64,000 bases of DNA from Pseudomonadota bacterium (GTDB lineage: Bacteria > Myxococcota_A > Polyangia > Polyangiales > Polyangiaceae). Within the stretch, counting starts at the first letter, position 1. Every line of letters starts with the position of its first letter. The DNA lies in contig JAFAER010000055.1 in NCBI GenBank assembly GCA_023423895.1, positions 124,001 through 188,000 of the forward strand. Reading direction: 5' to 3'. The position numbers and the translations under genes are program-made. Positions 8,720 through 18,117 of the stretch are shown here, piece by piece. The notes under the pieces are model-generated. The model was not told the DNA's origin and made no database searches. It saw only the letters and a program-made list of their open reading frames with translations.

Positions 8720-10789
8720 TCAGAACATCACGCCGAGGATGAGCCTCACGGTTTGCGCCGTCGAGAGGCTCCAGTCGGCGATCCCCTTCGTCGCGTCCTG
8801 CTGTCCGGGGAGGTAGTCGAGGCCGCCGAGCGGGAAGAAGACGCCGTACTGGAGGGCGCTGTAGAAGCCGCCCATCTTGTTCGGGTCGTCGTTCAGGTTC
8901 CCGTCCTTCGCCTGGTAGTAGATCTGCACGTCGAGCTCGACGCCAAGGTCACGCTTGTTGCCTGGCGTCTGGATGAACTCGCTCGCGCGGCTCCAGATGA
9001 TCGCGGCGCCGCCGCCGAACTTCTGACCGTTCGGGTTCCGGACGAAGTCGTATTCGACGCTCGGGCGGAAGTAGTACGCGCCCTGGACGCGCGACATGAT
9101 CCGGCGGAAGAAGATGTAGTCGACGTAATACGCGGGGTGGAACCGGAACGTCGAGATGGCACCCTCGCTGCGACGCCTCCCGAGCTCGTCGGGGCCGGGC
9201 GCGAGGCCCTCGACGTTGGGGTCGCCGCTCGACCAGCCGTGCCCGAACTGGATCCGGAGCTTGTCCTCGACCGCGCGGAACTCAGCCTGCGTGGCGTAGC
9301 CCCACATCCGGAGCTTGAGCGGATCGCTGACGCGTGAGCTGGCAGGGGAGTTTTCGACCGAGCCCCAGATCGTCGCGAGCTCCGCTTCGAACCGGAGCTT
9401 GTTGAAGAGGAACTGGACCCACGCGTCCGGCGTGAACGACTCGGCGCCGCGCCGCTCGAACCCGTTGTCCCGCATCGCGCGGTCCATCGTGATCGGGTTC
9501 TGGCCTGCGGTCACGTCGATGAGCTGCTTGCGGTACGTCGCGAAGATACCGCCGTTGATCACGACGTCGCCGCGCGAGAGCTTGAGGCGCTGGAGCTCCG
9601 GGTTCGTGCGCCGCGCCACGAAGAGCGCCCACTGGCCGACGTTCGCGAGGTTGGCCGTGTTGTACGGCTGGCCGCCGTACACGTTGTACGGATTGGCGCT
9701 CGTCGGGCCGGTGGCGACGAAGTCCCACGCGCCGCCGAAGTAGAGGTCGAGCGACTTGAGGCCGCTCGTGAACATGATGCGGTCGACGTTCGTCTGGTAG
9801 TCGCAGTCGAGGCAGTCGCCCGAGTTCTGGAGCATGCCGAGACCCCAGTGCATCGGCATGCGTCCGAACCGGAGCTGCCCGACGGGCGTGAGGTACTCGG
9901 CCCACGCGCGCTGCACGTCGATCGAGTTGCGGTAGCCGTTGATGCCGGCCGTGGGCGGGCCCTGCGTGTTCGTGAACGCGCTGAGCGGGGCGTAGCCGTT
10001 GTATCCGTTCGCGGCCTGGCTGTAGCCGGTGTTGCCGACGCCGCCGGGTCGGAGCGCATAGGCATCGGGCGTCGAGCCGAGCACCAGGTTGTCGAGGAGA
10101 TCGACCTGCGACATGATCCGCAGGTTGTCCGAGATGTGGATCTCCGGGTTCAGCCGAAGCCGCAGGTTCGCGTGCGCCTGTGACTTGTCGTAACACTCGC
10201 TGAACTGGCCCTGCGCGTTCGGGTTCCCGCAGAGCAGGACCTGGCGGCGATTGCCGTTCAGGTCTGTGTACGTGTTGTCCTGCGGCTGCGCCCAGAGATT
10301 CTGTTCTCCCTGGCCCGGAAGGTCGTGCCGGCTCAGCGCGAAGTTGTGAAACAGCTCGCCGCGCGTGCGGAAGTAGCCATGCAGCTCGAGGATCGGACGC
10401 GTGTGCGCCCACCAGTCTTCGCTGTAGACCTCCGACGGCCGCGCGCCGATCGTACCGTCCGCGGTCGGCCGCTCGCGTCCTTGCTGAATCAGCTTCTGCT
10501 GATCCTGCGACGGGTCGACCTGCGGGATGTCGTCCGACGCTCCGGACGGTGGCTCCTGCGGGATCAGGTCGTCGCGCGTCGGCTCACCGGCGGCAGGACC
10601 CGAGCCTGCTGGACCCGAAGGAGGAGGTGCCGTCGTGCCGGGGCGAGGCTGTCCCGGATCGGTGGGCTGCTGCGCCTGCGCGTCGGAGGTTGCAAGCAAC
10701 GCTGCACACGCTGCGGTGACCGCCGATGCGCGAGAGAGGAAGGAGCGAAAGCCGAAGGATCTCGGCCCCACTGATGTCCGGGGGACCAT
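8720..10789 (-). CDS. TIGR04551-type outer-membrane barrel protein
   Basis: The 689-residue product has a signal peptide (hydrophobic segment ending SDAQAQ), a Pro/Gly-rich periplasmic linker, then a long region of amphipathic strands rich in Tyr, Trp and Phe that looks like an outer-membrane beta-barrel (EDWWAHTRPILELHGYFRTRGE onward). It resembles the myxobacterial family TIGR04551, whose function is not established. ATG 10789 is chosen over one 16 codons upstream because AGAAGG lies 9 nt before it and the signal peptide then begins normally. It is the last but one gene of the run from merR. Confidence 0.8.
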   Translation of the reverse strand: MVPRTSVGPRSFGFRSFLSRASAVTAACAALLATSDAQAQQPTDPGQPRPGTTAPPPSGPAGSGPAAGEPTRDDLIPQEPPSGASDDIPQVDPSQDQQKLIQQGRERPTADGTIGARPSEVYSEDWWAHTRPILELHGYFRTRGELFHNFALSRHDLPGQGEQNLWAQPQDNTYTDLNGNRRQVLLCGNPNAQGQFSECYDKSQAHANLRLRLNPEIHISDNLRIMSQVDLLDNLVLGSTPDAYALRPGGVGNTGYSQAANGYNGYAPLSAFTNTQGPPTAGINGYRNSIDVQRAWAEYLTPVGQLRFGRMPMHWGLGMLQNSGDCLDCDYQTNVDRIMFTSGLKSLDLYFGGAWDFVATGPTSANPYNVYGGQPYNTANLANVGQWALFVARRTNPELQRLKLSRGDVVINGGIFATYRKQLIDVTAGQNPITMDRAMRDNGFERRGAESFTPDAWVQFLFNKLRFEAELATIWGSVENSPASSRVSDPLKLRMWGYATQAEFRAVEDKLRIQFGHGWSSGDPNVEGLAPGPDELGRRRSEGAISTFRFHPAYYVDYIFFRRIMSRVQGAYYFRPSVEYDFVRNPNGQKFGGGAAIIWSRASEFIQTPGNKRDLGVELDVQIYYQAKDGNLNDDPNKMGGFYSALQYGVFFPLGGLDYLPGQQDATKGIADWSLSTAQTVRLILGVMF

Positions 10790-10919
10790 GCCGGCCGACC
10801 TTCTAACACAGTGGGACGGGCGTGTGGGGGCGAGCACGAAACGTTGGGTTGATGGGGAGAGCCTCGGGGTTCATCTCCTCGAATTTCATGCTGCCTCACT
10901 CGTCGGCGCACCCTCCATT

Positions 10920-11609
10920 TCAGCGTCGTCGGTGGTCCCGAGCGTCGATCCGCGATCGTGGACGGCGGCGCAAGACGACTGCGAGGGCTCCGGCGAGGAC
11001 CACGATGCCGAGGCCCCCGAGAGCAACCGGCCGCGGGTGGTGGACCGACCACGTCGCAACACGAAGCGCGATCCCGGGCTCCGGAGGCGGCGCCGTACCT
11101 TCGAGCCGCGACGCGGCGATCGCGCTCGTGCACCCGCTGCTCGTCCCGTCCGTTCTCGTGGCCGAGGGGGCATCGTGGCGCAGCGCGGGGGACCTCCTCG
11201 ACGCACAGGCGGCGAAACACGTGAAGACGTGCGCTTCGTCGAAGCCCACGAACGTCCGCGCTCGCCCGACGAGCGGGCCGCCGAGATCGTTCGCCGCGCG
11301 AAGGGCCAGGGTGGCCGTCTCGTCTTCCGCGCGGGCGTCGAGCGGGCTGCCGGTGATCTTGCCCGCCGCGGCGCCTGCGAGAGCGATCGTCCTCGCCTCG
11401 ACGGCTGGCCGCATGTCTTCGACCCACCCGGGAATGGGCGACGAAACGCAGCCGGCGACGAGCGCGGCGTCGTCCTCCGCCGCGCGCCAGGCAAGCCACT
11501 GCGTGAAGCGTGCGCCGCTGCTCTCGGCGATCGGCGGCCTTTCGAGCTCGGTTGGGACCCAGCCCGGAGGCGCCTCGACGGCGACGTGTGGAACGTGTGG
11601 AGCCACCAC
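10920..11609 (-). CDS. hypothetical protein with C-terminal membrane helix
   Basis: I do not recognise this 229-residue protein. It has no signal peptide. A hydrophobic helix near 193-214 (VALGGLGIVVLAGALAVVL) is followed by an Arg-rich tail, the arrangement of a tail-anchored membrane protein. The GTG start lies 5 nt after the merR stop on the same strand and the TIGR04551 gene is downstream, which supports it as a real gene of this cluster. Overlapping frames on the other strand are long but show no family features. Confidence 0.6.
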   Translation of the reverse strand: MVAPHVPHVAVEAPPGWVPTELERPPIAESSGARFTQWLAWRAAEDDAALVAGCVSSPIPGWVEDMRPAVEARTIALAGAAAGKITGSPLDARAEDETATLALRAANDLGGPLVGRARTFVGFDEAHVFTCFAACASRRSPALRHDAPSATRTDGTSSGCTSAIAASRLEGTAPPPEPGIALRVATWSVHHPRPVALGGLGIVVLAGALAVVLRRRPRSRIDARDHRRR

Positions 11610-11614
11610 GCGCG

Positions 11615-12157
11615 TCAGCGCTGCGGGGTGGGGGAGAGCTCCGCGAGGAACGCTTCGACCTCGGACCGCAGCGCGAGGAGCTTCTCGCGCATCTGCTCCG
11701 CAGGCGCGGGCGCGGGCGCAGGGACAGCCACCTCGTGGAGGGAGCTCACGGCGCTCACGGAGCTCACGGCGCTCGAAGCAGGTGCGGCCTCGACGGCGTG
11801 CTCGCCCGCTCTCGCGGACTCCAGCGCAACGTTCGTGTGGAGGACGACCTGGACGGGCGGCCGCGGGACGTCGAGCGGCGCGCGCTCGGTCTCGGCCGCC
11901 GGCTCGTGCTCCTCTTCTGCATGGCCGCGCTGCAGCTTCTTCTTCGCGCCGGCAATCGTGAAGCCGTCGCGATACAGGAGGTCGCGTACGCGGAGCAGGT
12001 TCTCCACGTCCTTCCGCGAGTAGACGCGCTGACCCTTCGCGCTCTTCGTGGGGCGGATGCTGCGGAACTCGCGCTCCCAGTAACGGAGCACGTGCGGCTC
12101 GACGCCGACGAGCCCCGCCACCTCACCGATGCGGAAGAACAGCTTCTGCGGGAGCAT
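11615..12157 (-). CDS. MerR-family transcriptional regulator
   Basis: The 180-residue regulator has an N-terminal MerR winged helix (residues 7-80): FFRIGEVAGLVGVEPHVLRYWEREF, then RVYSRKDVENLL. The C-terminal half is low-complexity, Ala/Glu/Pro-rich, and ends in a short amphipathic helix; no metal-binding cysteines are visible, so it is not a classical metal sensor. Within the linker, four 9-bp copies (GAGCTCACG/GCGCTCACG at about 11741-11775) encode repeated SAVSS-like residues. ihfA lies 91 nt upstream on the same strand, a pairing also known in other proteobacteria. Confidence 0.92.
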   Translation of the reverse strand: MLPQKLFFRIGEVAGLVGVEPHVLRYWEREFRSIRPTKSAKGQRVYSRKDVENLLRVRDLLYRDGFTIAGAKKKLQRGHAEEEHEPAAETERAPLDVPRPPVQVVLHTNVALESARAGEHAVEAAPASSAVSSVSAVSSLHEVAVPAPAPAPAEQMREKLLALRSEVEAFLAELSPTPQR

Positions 12158-12248
12158 CGAAGAACAGGGACGAACGGGAGCGATCGATGCAGATGGGTGC
12201 AGACGGTGGAAGACGACGAGCGGTCAGGCGCCGAGTGGTCGTTTCGAC

Positions 12249-12722
12249 CTACTCCTTCGGCGCCTCGGTCGGCAGAGGCGTCGCGGCCATCGGTGCGGGT
12301 GCGATGGGGGCGCTCGAGGGCGTCGACGGCGTCGCGGTCGAGGTCACTTCGGCGACGGGCGGCGGCGCTTCCGAGCCGTCGTTCATGTCGTCGTCGTCCT
12401 CGTCCGGCTCGTCCTCGATGAAGTCGTGAGCGCCGTTGCCGTTCCGCGGGTTCAGTGCCTGCTTCAGGATCTGACTGGCCTTGAACGTGAGAACGCGACG
12501 CTCGCTGATCTTGATCGGATCACCGGTCTGCGGGTTGCGGCCTGGGCGCTGGCGCTTGTCGCGCAGCACGAAGTTGCCGAACCCGCTGATCTTGATTTTT
12601 TCGCCGCGCCCGAGGGTCTCTTTCATCATCTCGAAGACCATGTCGACGATGTCCGCCGACTCCTTCTTCGAGAATCCGCCGACCCTCGTGTACAGCGCCT
12701 GGACGATCTCTGCCTTCGTCAT
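12249..12722 (-). CDS. ihfA: integration host factor alpha subunit with acidic tail
   Basis: A DNA-bending HU/IHF protein. Residues 1-92 are a full IHF-alpha: MTKAEIVQALY, KISGFGNFVLRDKRQRPGRNPQTGDPI and RVLTFKASQILK. The core is followed by about 65 extra residues: an acidic stretch (DEPDEDDDDMND) and a Pro/Ala/Thr-rich end absent from the roughly 95-residue enterobacterial protein. The acidic tail could tune DNA affinity, but that is inference. IHF assists sigma-54 promoters, which is notable with two candidate promoters of that type in the window. Confidence 0.93.
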   Translation of the reverse strand: MTKAEIVQALYTRVGGFSKKESADIVDMVFEMMKETLGRGEKIKISGFGNFVLRDKRQRPGRNPQTGDPIKISERRVLTFKASQILKQALNPRNGNGAHDFIEDEPDEDDDDMNDGSEAPPPVAEVTSTATPSTPSSAPIAPAPMAATPLPTEAPKE

Positions 12723-12985
12723 GATCGTCTCTCACCCCCGACGGTGGTTGCCCGCTTTTTCATCCCTCGGTCACCCTCGGGAATTTTGCTTGGCGTTTGT
12801 CCTCACTCGGCAGCGCGAAAAATCTCGCGTGGCCCTCGCAGGTACCGGATAGTAAACGGCTAACTGGGAGGCGGCCAGCGGAAAAACGAAGGGTCGCTTC
12901 GGGTTACGCTGGCCATCGGCAGAAAACACCGTGCCACCGTGGAACGCTCGACAGAAAGTCGAGCAATTCCAGGCAGCTGAAGCCG

Positions 12986-14578
12986 TCACGCGGCCAGCTC
13001 TTCCGAGGCCGCCGGGGCGGGCGGCGGGACGCTGTCCGCCGCCGCGGGCGCGAGGCCGAGACGCGCAGCGCGGCGCCGCGCGATCTGCTCGCTGGCCACG
13101 AGCGAGGCGACGTAGCCGTAGCCGAACGTGAAGAGCATCGCGAACGGGGTCGCGAACCAGTGTCCCGTCTCGAGCGACGCAACGACGCTCGCGAGCGAGA
13201 CGAGGCAGAGCGCGATCTCGATCATCGGCAGGTCGGCGCGCGCACGATAGCGGTGGCTGTGGCCCTCGCCGTGCTTCGGCGTGCGCACGAACTCGCCGGC
13301 CATCGACCGGAGGCCCTCGAAGACGGCCTTCGTGAGGTGCGGAGCGAGACCGGCGCCGAGCGCGAGCAGCGCGGGGAGGATCCGGATCGCGTCCATCCGC
13401 CGGCGTCCCTGCGCGGCCTCTGCCATCGCGTAGAACGCCGCGAGCGAGCCCGTCGTCCCGATGCAGAGCGGCAGGTCGATGAGGAGCATCGTCGTCGGGT
13501 TCGTCGCGGGCATCAGGATGAGCGCCGGGAGAAGGAGCACGCTCAGCACGACCATCAGCGGGTAGGCGAAGTGCGGCGTCATGTGGAAGAACGCTTCCAG
13601 GCGCTGCGAGAAGGAGAGATCGGACTTCATCACGCGCGCCATGAGCTTGCGGGCCGTCTGCACGGTGCCCTTCGCCCAGCGGAACTGCTGCGCGCGGAAC
13701 GCGCTGACGTCCTCCGGGAGCTCGGCGGGGGTCACGACGTCATCGCGGTAGACGAACTTCCAGCCGGCCATCTGCGCGCGGTAGGAGAGGTCGAGATCTT
13801 CGGTGAGCGTGTCGTGCTGCCACCCGCCGCTCTGCGCGATGGCTTCCTTGCGCCACATGCCGCCCGTGCCCGAGAAGTTGAAGAGCCATCCGGCAGCCGC
13901 ACGTGCGCGGTTCTCGACGAGGTGGTGCCCATCGAGCATGAGCGCCTGCACGCGCGTCAGGAGCGAGAGGTCACGGTTCATGTGACCCCAGCGCGCCTGG
14001 ACCATGCCGACCTTCGCGTTCTCCTCGCCGAGGAAGTGCGGGACGAGATCGCGGAGGAACCGGTCGCCGGGGACGAAGTCCGCATCGAAGATCGCGACGA
14101 GCTCGCCCTTCGCGACCTTGAGCCCTGCGTCGAGAGCGCCCGCCTTGTAGCCGGTGCGATCGACGCGATGGATGTAGACCATGTCGAGCGGGCCGTTCCA
14201 GTCGGCGCGCGTGCCTTCCGGCAGCGCGGGCGGGTTCTTGCGAAGGCTCTCCACCTTCGCGCGCGCCATCTGGCGCGACTCGTCCGTCGAGTCGTCGAGC
14301 ACCTGGATCTCCAGCTTGCTCCGCGGATACGCCATCTTCGCCGTCTCCTCGAGGAGCCGGCCCAGCACAGTCGCTTCGTTGAAGAGCGGAAGCTGGATGG
14401 TCACACGCGGGAGCGAATCGGGATCCGTATCCGCCGCCAGCAGGCGCGTCCCCTCCTGCATCTGCACCAGCTTCTTCCGAAGCCTGACGACGGTCAGGAC
14501 GAGGTGCGACCGGTGAAGCCCATACATCGCCAGGAGCAGAAGCACCGCGAAGTACGCGAAACACAAGGCAACGTGCAT
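12986..14578 (-). CDS. membrane glycosyltransferase family 2 (cellulose-synthase-like)
   Basis: This 530-residue processive-type glycosyltransferase has an N-terminal membrane helix (about 4-22), a GT-A domain and a C-terminal group of about four helices. Catalytic landmarks are QVLDDSTDES, the DxD-like AIFDADFVPGD, the TEDLDLSYRAQMAGW acceptor block, and Q-x-x-RW in QQFRWAKG. This resembles CESA/CelA-like and glucomannan-synthase-type enzymes that make and export a polysaccharide or glycolipid headgroup. No c-di-GMP-binding PilZ domain is present. The gene stands alone, so the product cannot be named. Confidence 0.88.
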   Translation of the reverse strand: MHVALCFAYFAVLLLLAMYGLHRSHLVLTVVRLRKKLVQMQEGTRLLAADTDPDSLPRVTIQLPLFNEATVLGRLLEETAKMAYPRSKLEIQVLDDSTDESRQMARAKVESLRKNPPALPEGTRADWNGPLDMVYIHRVDRTGYKAGALDAGLKVAKGELVAIFDADFVPGDRFLRDLVPHFLGEENAKVGMVQARWGHMNRDLSLLTRVQALMLDGHHLVENRARAAAGWLFNFSGTGGMWRKEAIAQSGGWQHDTLTEDLDLSYRAQMAGWKFVYRDDVVTPAELPEDVSAFRAQQFRWAKGTVQTARKLMARVMKSDLSFSQRLEAFFHMTPHFAYPLMVVLSVLLLPALILMPATNPTTMLLIDLPLCIGTTGSLAAFYAMAEAAQGRRRMDAIRILPALLALGAGLAPHLTKAVFEGLRSMAGEFVRTPKHGEGHSHRYRARADLPMIEIALCLVSLASVVASLETGHWFATPFAMLFTFGYGYVASLVASEQIARRRAARLGLAPAAADSVPPPAPAASEELAA

Positions 14579-14709
14579 GCGGCGAGCTTGGCACCCACCT
14601 CAGCCCGCATTGTCATCGACTTGTAATTCGTTGTCGCTTTTCTTCGCGCGGCCTTGCGCTCCTGTGAGCGTGCGATCGCGGTCCGACGCGGCGACCGTGC
14701 GCAGCGCCT

Positions 14710-16086
14710 TCAGCGCGCGGAGGCCGTCGTGAACAGCGGCGACGCGCTCGCCGCGCCAGACTTCTTCGCGAAGTCGACGTGGTAGTAGAGGCCGAGCGAC
14801 AACATGAACATCGAATGGTAGTCGCTGTTGAGCGCTGCTCCGACCGCGCACGCGCTGGCGGGATCCGACGTCACCGTCGAGACGATCCCGCAGTTCCGGT
14901 TCGAGAACTGCCCGAACGCGAGGCCCGCCTTGGGCACGATCCGGATCGGACCGGCCGGGATCGAAAGCCCGGCGTTGATCGCGAGCTCGAGGCCGTTGTA
15001 CGAGTCCTCCGTCTTGAGTAGCGGAACGGTGCCAGTCGTCGTCAGCTCGCGTGTCTGGGAGAGGAAGCGGAGCCCGACCCCTGCGTCCGCGACGAACGTG
15101 ACGCGATCGACGTTGGGCATGATGCCCGCTAGGACGCCGGCGTAGACCGACGTCGTCGAGACCTCCGCGCGGACGTCTCGCGGGAACGTGCTCGCGTCGG
15201 GCGCCCCCAGCGACGCGATCTCCAGCGTGCCCCCGACGAGAAAGAGGCGCGCGACGCGCCCGATGACGTCGAGGCCGACGCCCGGACCTCCGCTCGCGTA
15301 TGTCTCGAACTTCCGGTTCTTCTCGACGCTCCCGCCAGGGATGAAGATGGCGGGGCGAACACCGAGGAGCAGCCCCGATGCCGACGGGCTCTCTTTGGCC
15401 TTGGGCTTCGGCTGCTCGTACGGCGGCGGGATGTTGCCTTCGTTCGTCGGCGGCGTCGTCCCGGCGACGACCACGGCTCCGCCCGTCACTCCCTGCTGGA
15501 GGACGAGGTCGACGTTCTTCGTCTCCCTTTCTTTGATCTCGACGTCGACGGGCGCGCTCGTCCCCCAGCCGGTGGCCGTCGCGCTGATCCTGTACGCACC
15601 AGGATTGACCGGCCTTGCGATGCCCACGAGCTCGGCGGGCATCTGCTTGTCGTTGATCTCGATCTGGAGGTTCTGGAGCGACTGCGGCTCGGGTTTGACC
15701 GTGATGCGCATCGAAGGGATGCGCGGCCGAAGCTGCTGGAGCTCCGCTCGGCCTTGCTCTTGCGCCTGCACGAACGCCTCGGGGGCGTCCTTGCCGAGTG
15801 GCCGGCGCGCGAGCGTCTCGTAGGTCTCGGAAGCTTCGACCAGCTTCCCCGTGAGCGCCTGGCACTCGGCGATGTGGAGCAGATGCGTCGGCGCGTCGAA
15901 CAGCTTCTGCGCTGCCTCGAAGCGCGCGAGCGCCTCGGCCGGGCTGCCCTTGTCCTGCAGGGTGATGCCTTCGGTGTACGCGGCTCGAGCGGCGGCTTTC
16001 TTCTCGCCCTCGCTCATCTGGGCGTTGGCGAGGGCACTGGTGAACGCAATCAAAGCGAAGAGGGCGACGGTCACCCGAAGCTTCAT
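14710..16086 (-). CDS. exported TPR-PEGA protein with barrel-like C-terminus
   Basis: The 458-residue protein has a signal peptide (1-22, ending SALANA), a TPR-like helical region (about 25-115), a PEGA-type beta domain (about 130-200) and a C-terminal half of Gly-rich amphipathic strands ending FYHVDF-like, consistent with an outer-membrane barrel of about 250 residues. Such proteins are common and uncharacterised in Polyangiales. It lies 50 nt downstream of the protein-kinase gene on the same strand, so the two may be co-expressed. Confidence 0.8.
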   Translation of the reverse strand: MKLRVTVALFALIAFTSALANAQMSEGEKKAAARAAYTEGITLQDKGSPAEALARFEAAQKLFDAPTHLLHIAECQALTGKLVEASETYETLARRPLGKDAPEAFVQAQEQGRAELQQLRPRIPSMRITVKPEPQSLQNLQIEINDKQMPAELVGIARPVNPGAYRISATATGWGTSAPVDVEIKERETKNVDLVLQQGVTGGAVVVAGTTPPTNEGNIPPPYEQPKPKAKESPSASGLLLGVRPAIFIPGGSVEKNRKFETYASGGPGVGLDVIGRVARLFLVGGTLEIASLGAPDASTFPRDVRAEVSTTSVYAGVLAGIMPNVDRVTFVADAGVGLRFLSQTRELTTTGTVPLLKTEDSYNGLELAINAGLSIPAGPIRIVPKAGLAFGQFSNRNCGIVSTVTSDPASACAVGAALNSDYHSMFMLSLGLYYHVDFAKKSGAASASPLFTTASAR

Positions 16087-16136
16087 GAGCGAAGCTTATC
16101 AGAGCGCGACCACCGTCCGTCGCTCGACCGCGCGGC

Positions 16137-17786
16137 TCAGTAGCCGGGATCGGTCTTGTCGCGGGGCTTCTTCGCCGTCGGCGTCGATGTCGGAGTCGGC
16201 ATCGGCGCCGTTGCCGGATTGGACGGTGCGGTTGGAGCCGTCGGAGTCGTCTTGGCCGTCGGCGTCGTCTTGGGCGTCGCCGGCGTCTTCGGCGTCGCCT
16301 TTGCGGGAGCCGTGTTCTTCGCGACAGGAGCTTCCGGCGGCGTCGGGTCGGCTGCGGGCTCGGCGACCTTCTCGCCGGCCTTCTCCGCAGCCTTCTCCGT
16401 AGCGGCGTTCTCCGGGCCCTTTTCGGTCGCGGGCTCTTTCGGTTCCTCGACGGGCGCCGAGCTGGCGCCCGTCGCGCTGGTGTGCTCGGACGGTGAGCCG
16501 ACGACGACCCCGTGTGTCGAGTCGTGGTCGGTGCTCGCGACCGGCTTCTTCAGGTACATGACGCCGCCGATGGTGGCGCCGATCGCGAGAATACCCGCGA
16601 AGATCCCGCCCGCGACGAGCTTGCCCTTGCCGGAAGACACACCGGCGCGCGGGTCGGACGTGAAGGGCGCGTTGGTCATCGCTCCCGGCGCAGGCGTGCG
16701 CGCGTGTGGAACGTGCCCAGGCGTGTTCTGCGGGTGCGGAGTTGGTCCGTAGGCGCTCGGGGAGTGCTGGTGCGGATGCCCGTAAGGCTGCGGGCCCGTG
16801 CCCAGCTGGCCGTTCTGGCCCGACATGCCGTGCGGAGTGACGACTCCGCCTTGCGCGCCGACCGTCGCCAGATGGGAAATCGGCGCGTTCTGCTGCGAGC
16901 GCGTCGCGATTCCGGCGGCGAAGCAGAGCGCGTCCGAGAGCTCCGCCACGTTTGCGAACCGGCGCTCCGGCTCGCGCTCGAGCGCGCGCATGAACCACGC
17001 GTCGAAGTTGGCCGGGATGCCCGGCACCACCTGAGAGGGTACCGGCACCGGTGCGGTGCAGATCTTCACGAGCAGGTCGCCGACGGACTCACCGTCGAAC
17101 GGGAGCTTGCCGGTGACACACTTGAACGCGATGACGCCGAGCGACCAGACGTCGGTACGATGGTCGACGTTCCGAAGCCCGCGGGCTTGCTCCGGCGACA
17201 TGTAAAAGGGCGTCCCGAGGACCGCGCCGGTCTTCGTGCTCGACGTCATCGAGCCTGGCGCGCCCGGTCCGTTCGACATCTTCGCGATGCCGAAGTCGAG
17301 GACCTTGGCGATCTCCTCGTCGTCGTCCGGGGTCTGGACGATGAAGATGTTCTCCGGCTTGAGATCGCGATGGATGACGCCGCGCTCGTGGGCGCGTGCG
17401 AGGCCACGACAGACCTGCTGCAGGATCTTGGCGGTCTCCTGGAGGCTCATCCGGTTCATGCGCTCGATGCGCTTGTCGAGCGGCTCGCCCTGGAGAAGCT
17501 CCATGACGATGTACGGCTTGCCGTCGTCCGTGACGCCGTGGTCGTAGATCTGGATCGCGTGCTTCGACTGGATGGTCGCGGCAGCCTTCGCTTCCTTGTC
17601 GAAGCGGCTCCGCGCCTCCTGGCTGTCCGCGTACTCCGCCTCGATGAACTTGATGGCGCTCGCGGTGCCGAGCGAGACGTGCCGGGCCTCCCAGACCGAG
17701 CCCATTCCACCGCGGCCGATCATCCGTACCAGCTGATATTTGCCGGCAACGAGGCCCTGGGACGGCGGCTCCACGGAGTTGGTCAT
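16137..17786 (-). CDS. membrane-anchored Ser/Thr protein kinase
   Basis: The 549-residue protein carries a complete Hanks-type kinase domain (about 16-290): glycine loop GRGGMGSVWEA, K46, HRDLKPEN at 139-146 (catalytic D141), DFG at 164-166, and the activation segment ending GTPFYMSPEQARG. A His/Pro/Gly-rich linker leads to one membrane helix near 392-413, then a periplasmic Ala/Thr/Pro-rich tail with repeated PKT/TPTAKTTPT elements. No PASTA or other sensor domain is seen in the tail. The gene is divergent from polA across 331 nt. Confidence 0.95.
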   Translation of the reverse strand: MTNSVEPPSQGLVAGKYQLVRMIGRGGMGSVWEARHVSLGTASAIKFIEAEYADSQEARSRFDKEAKAAATIQSKHAIQIYDHGVTDDGKPYIVMELLQGEPLDKRIERMNRMSLQETAKILQQVCRGLARAHERGVIHRDLKPENIFIVQTPDDDEEIAKVLDFGIAKMSNGPGAPGSMTSSTKTGAVLGTPFYMSPEQARGLRNVDHRTDVWSLGVIAFKCVTGKLPFDGESVGDLLVKICTAPVPVPSQVVPGIPANFDAWFMRALEREPERRFANVAELSDALCFAAGIATRSQQNAPISHLATVGAQGGVVTPHGMSGQNGQLGTGPQPYGHPHQHSPSAYGPTPHPQNTPGHVPHARTPAPGAMTNAPFTSDPRAGVSSGKGKLVAGGIFAGILAIGATIGGVMYLKKPVASTDHDSTHGVVVGSPSEHTSATGASSAPVEEPKEPATEKGPENAATEKAAEKAGEKVAEPAADPTPPEAPVAKNTAPAKATPKTPATPKTTPTAKTTPTAPTAPSNPATAPMPTPTSTPTAKKPRDKTDPGY

Positions 17787-18117
17787 GGCAAAGGCGTTCA
17801 GCGAAAGGGGGAAGTAAGCCGTCGGTCTGCGAGAGAGTCGAACGCTTGGACGCAGAGAACCACGGAAGGGTTCAAAAGTCGTCCCCGCGGCCGTCGAAAG
17901 ACACTAGCGCGACCGGACTGCGGATGGAAACCTCACGACCTTGCCTCGCGAGCGCTCGGGATCGGCTCGGGATAGGGGTCGGGATCGGGGGGAAAAGTGC
18001 CCGATGCGCGAGGTGCGCCGAGCTCGGCCGTGACGCGTCGCGCGCCGTCGGCACGCGTCGAAACCCTTGGGCTTTGGCGGGTTGCGGCTGACCGGCGCCC
18101 CTCCTACGGTGTGCGCC
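17787..18117. other. divergent intergenic region, kinase and polA
   Basis: This 331-nt region must hold the promoters of the kinase (minus) and polA (plus). No convincing -35/-10 or sigma-54 element was found. The recognisable structure is a set of three imperfect 11-12-bp repeats near its middle, listed separately. Confidence 0.6.
17954..17987. repeat. three imperfect 11-12-bp direct repeats
   Basis: GCTCGGGATCG (17954-17964), GCTCGGGATAG (17965-17975) and GGGTCGGGATCG (17976-17987) share the core TCGGGAT at a spacing of 11-12 bp. They lie in the divergent control region of the kinase gene and polA. The spacing puts the cores on one face of the helix. Confidence 0.7.

Noticed and set aside
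12900..12950. Possible sigma-54 promoter on the minus strand (TGGCACGGTG...) upstream of the glycosyltransferase end
   Set aside because: The -24 half matches, but no GC occurs at the required distance. It would also point into the 3' end of the glycosyltransferase gene.
12797..14626. 609-codon plus-strand open frame opposite the glycosyltransferase
   Set aside because: The minus-strand frame contains all GT2 catalytic motifs. The plus-strand protein is Arg/Glu-rich and featureless.
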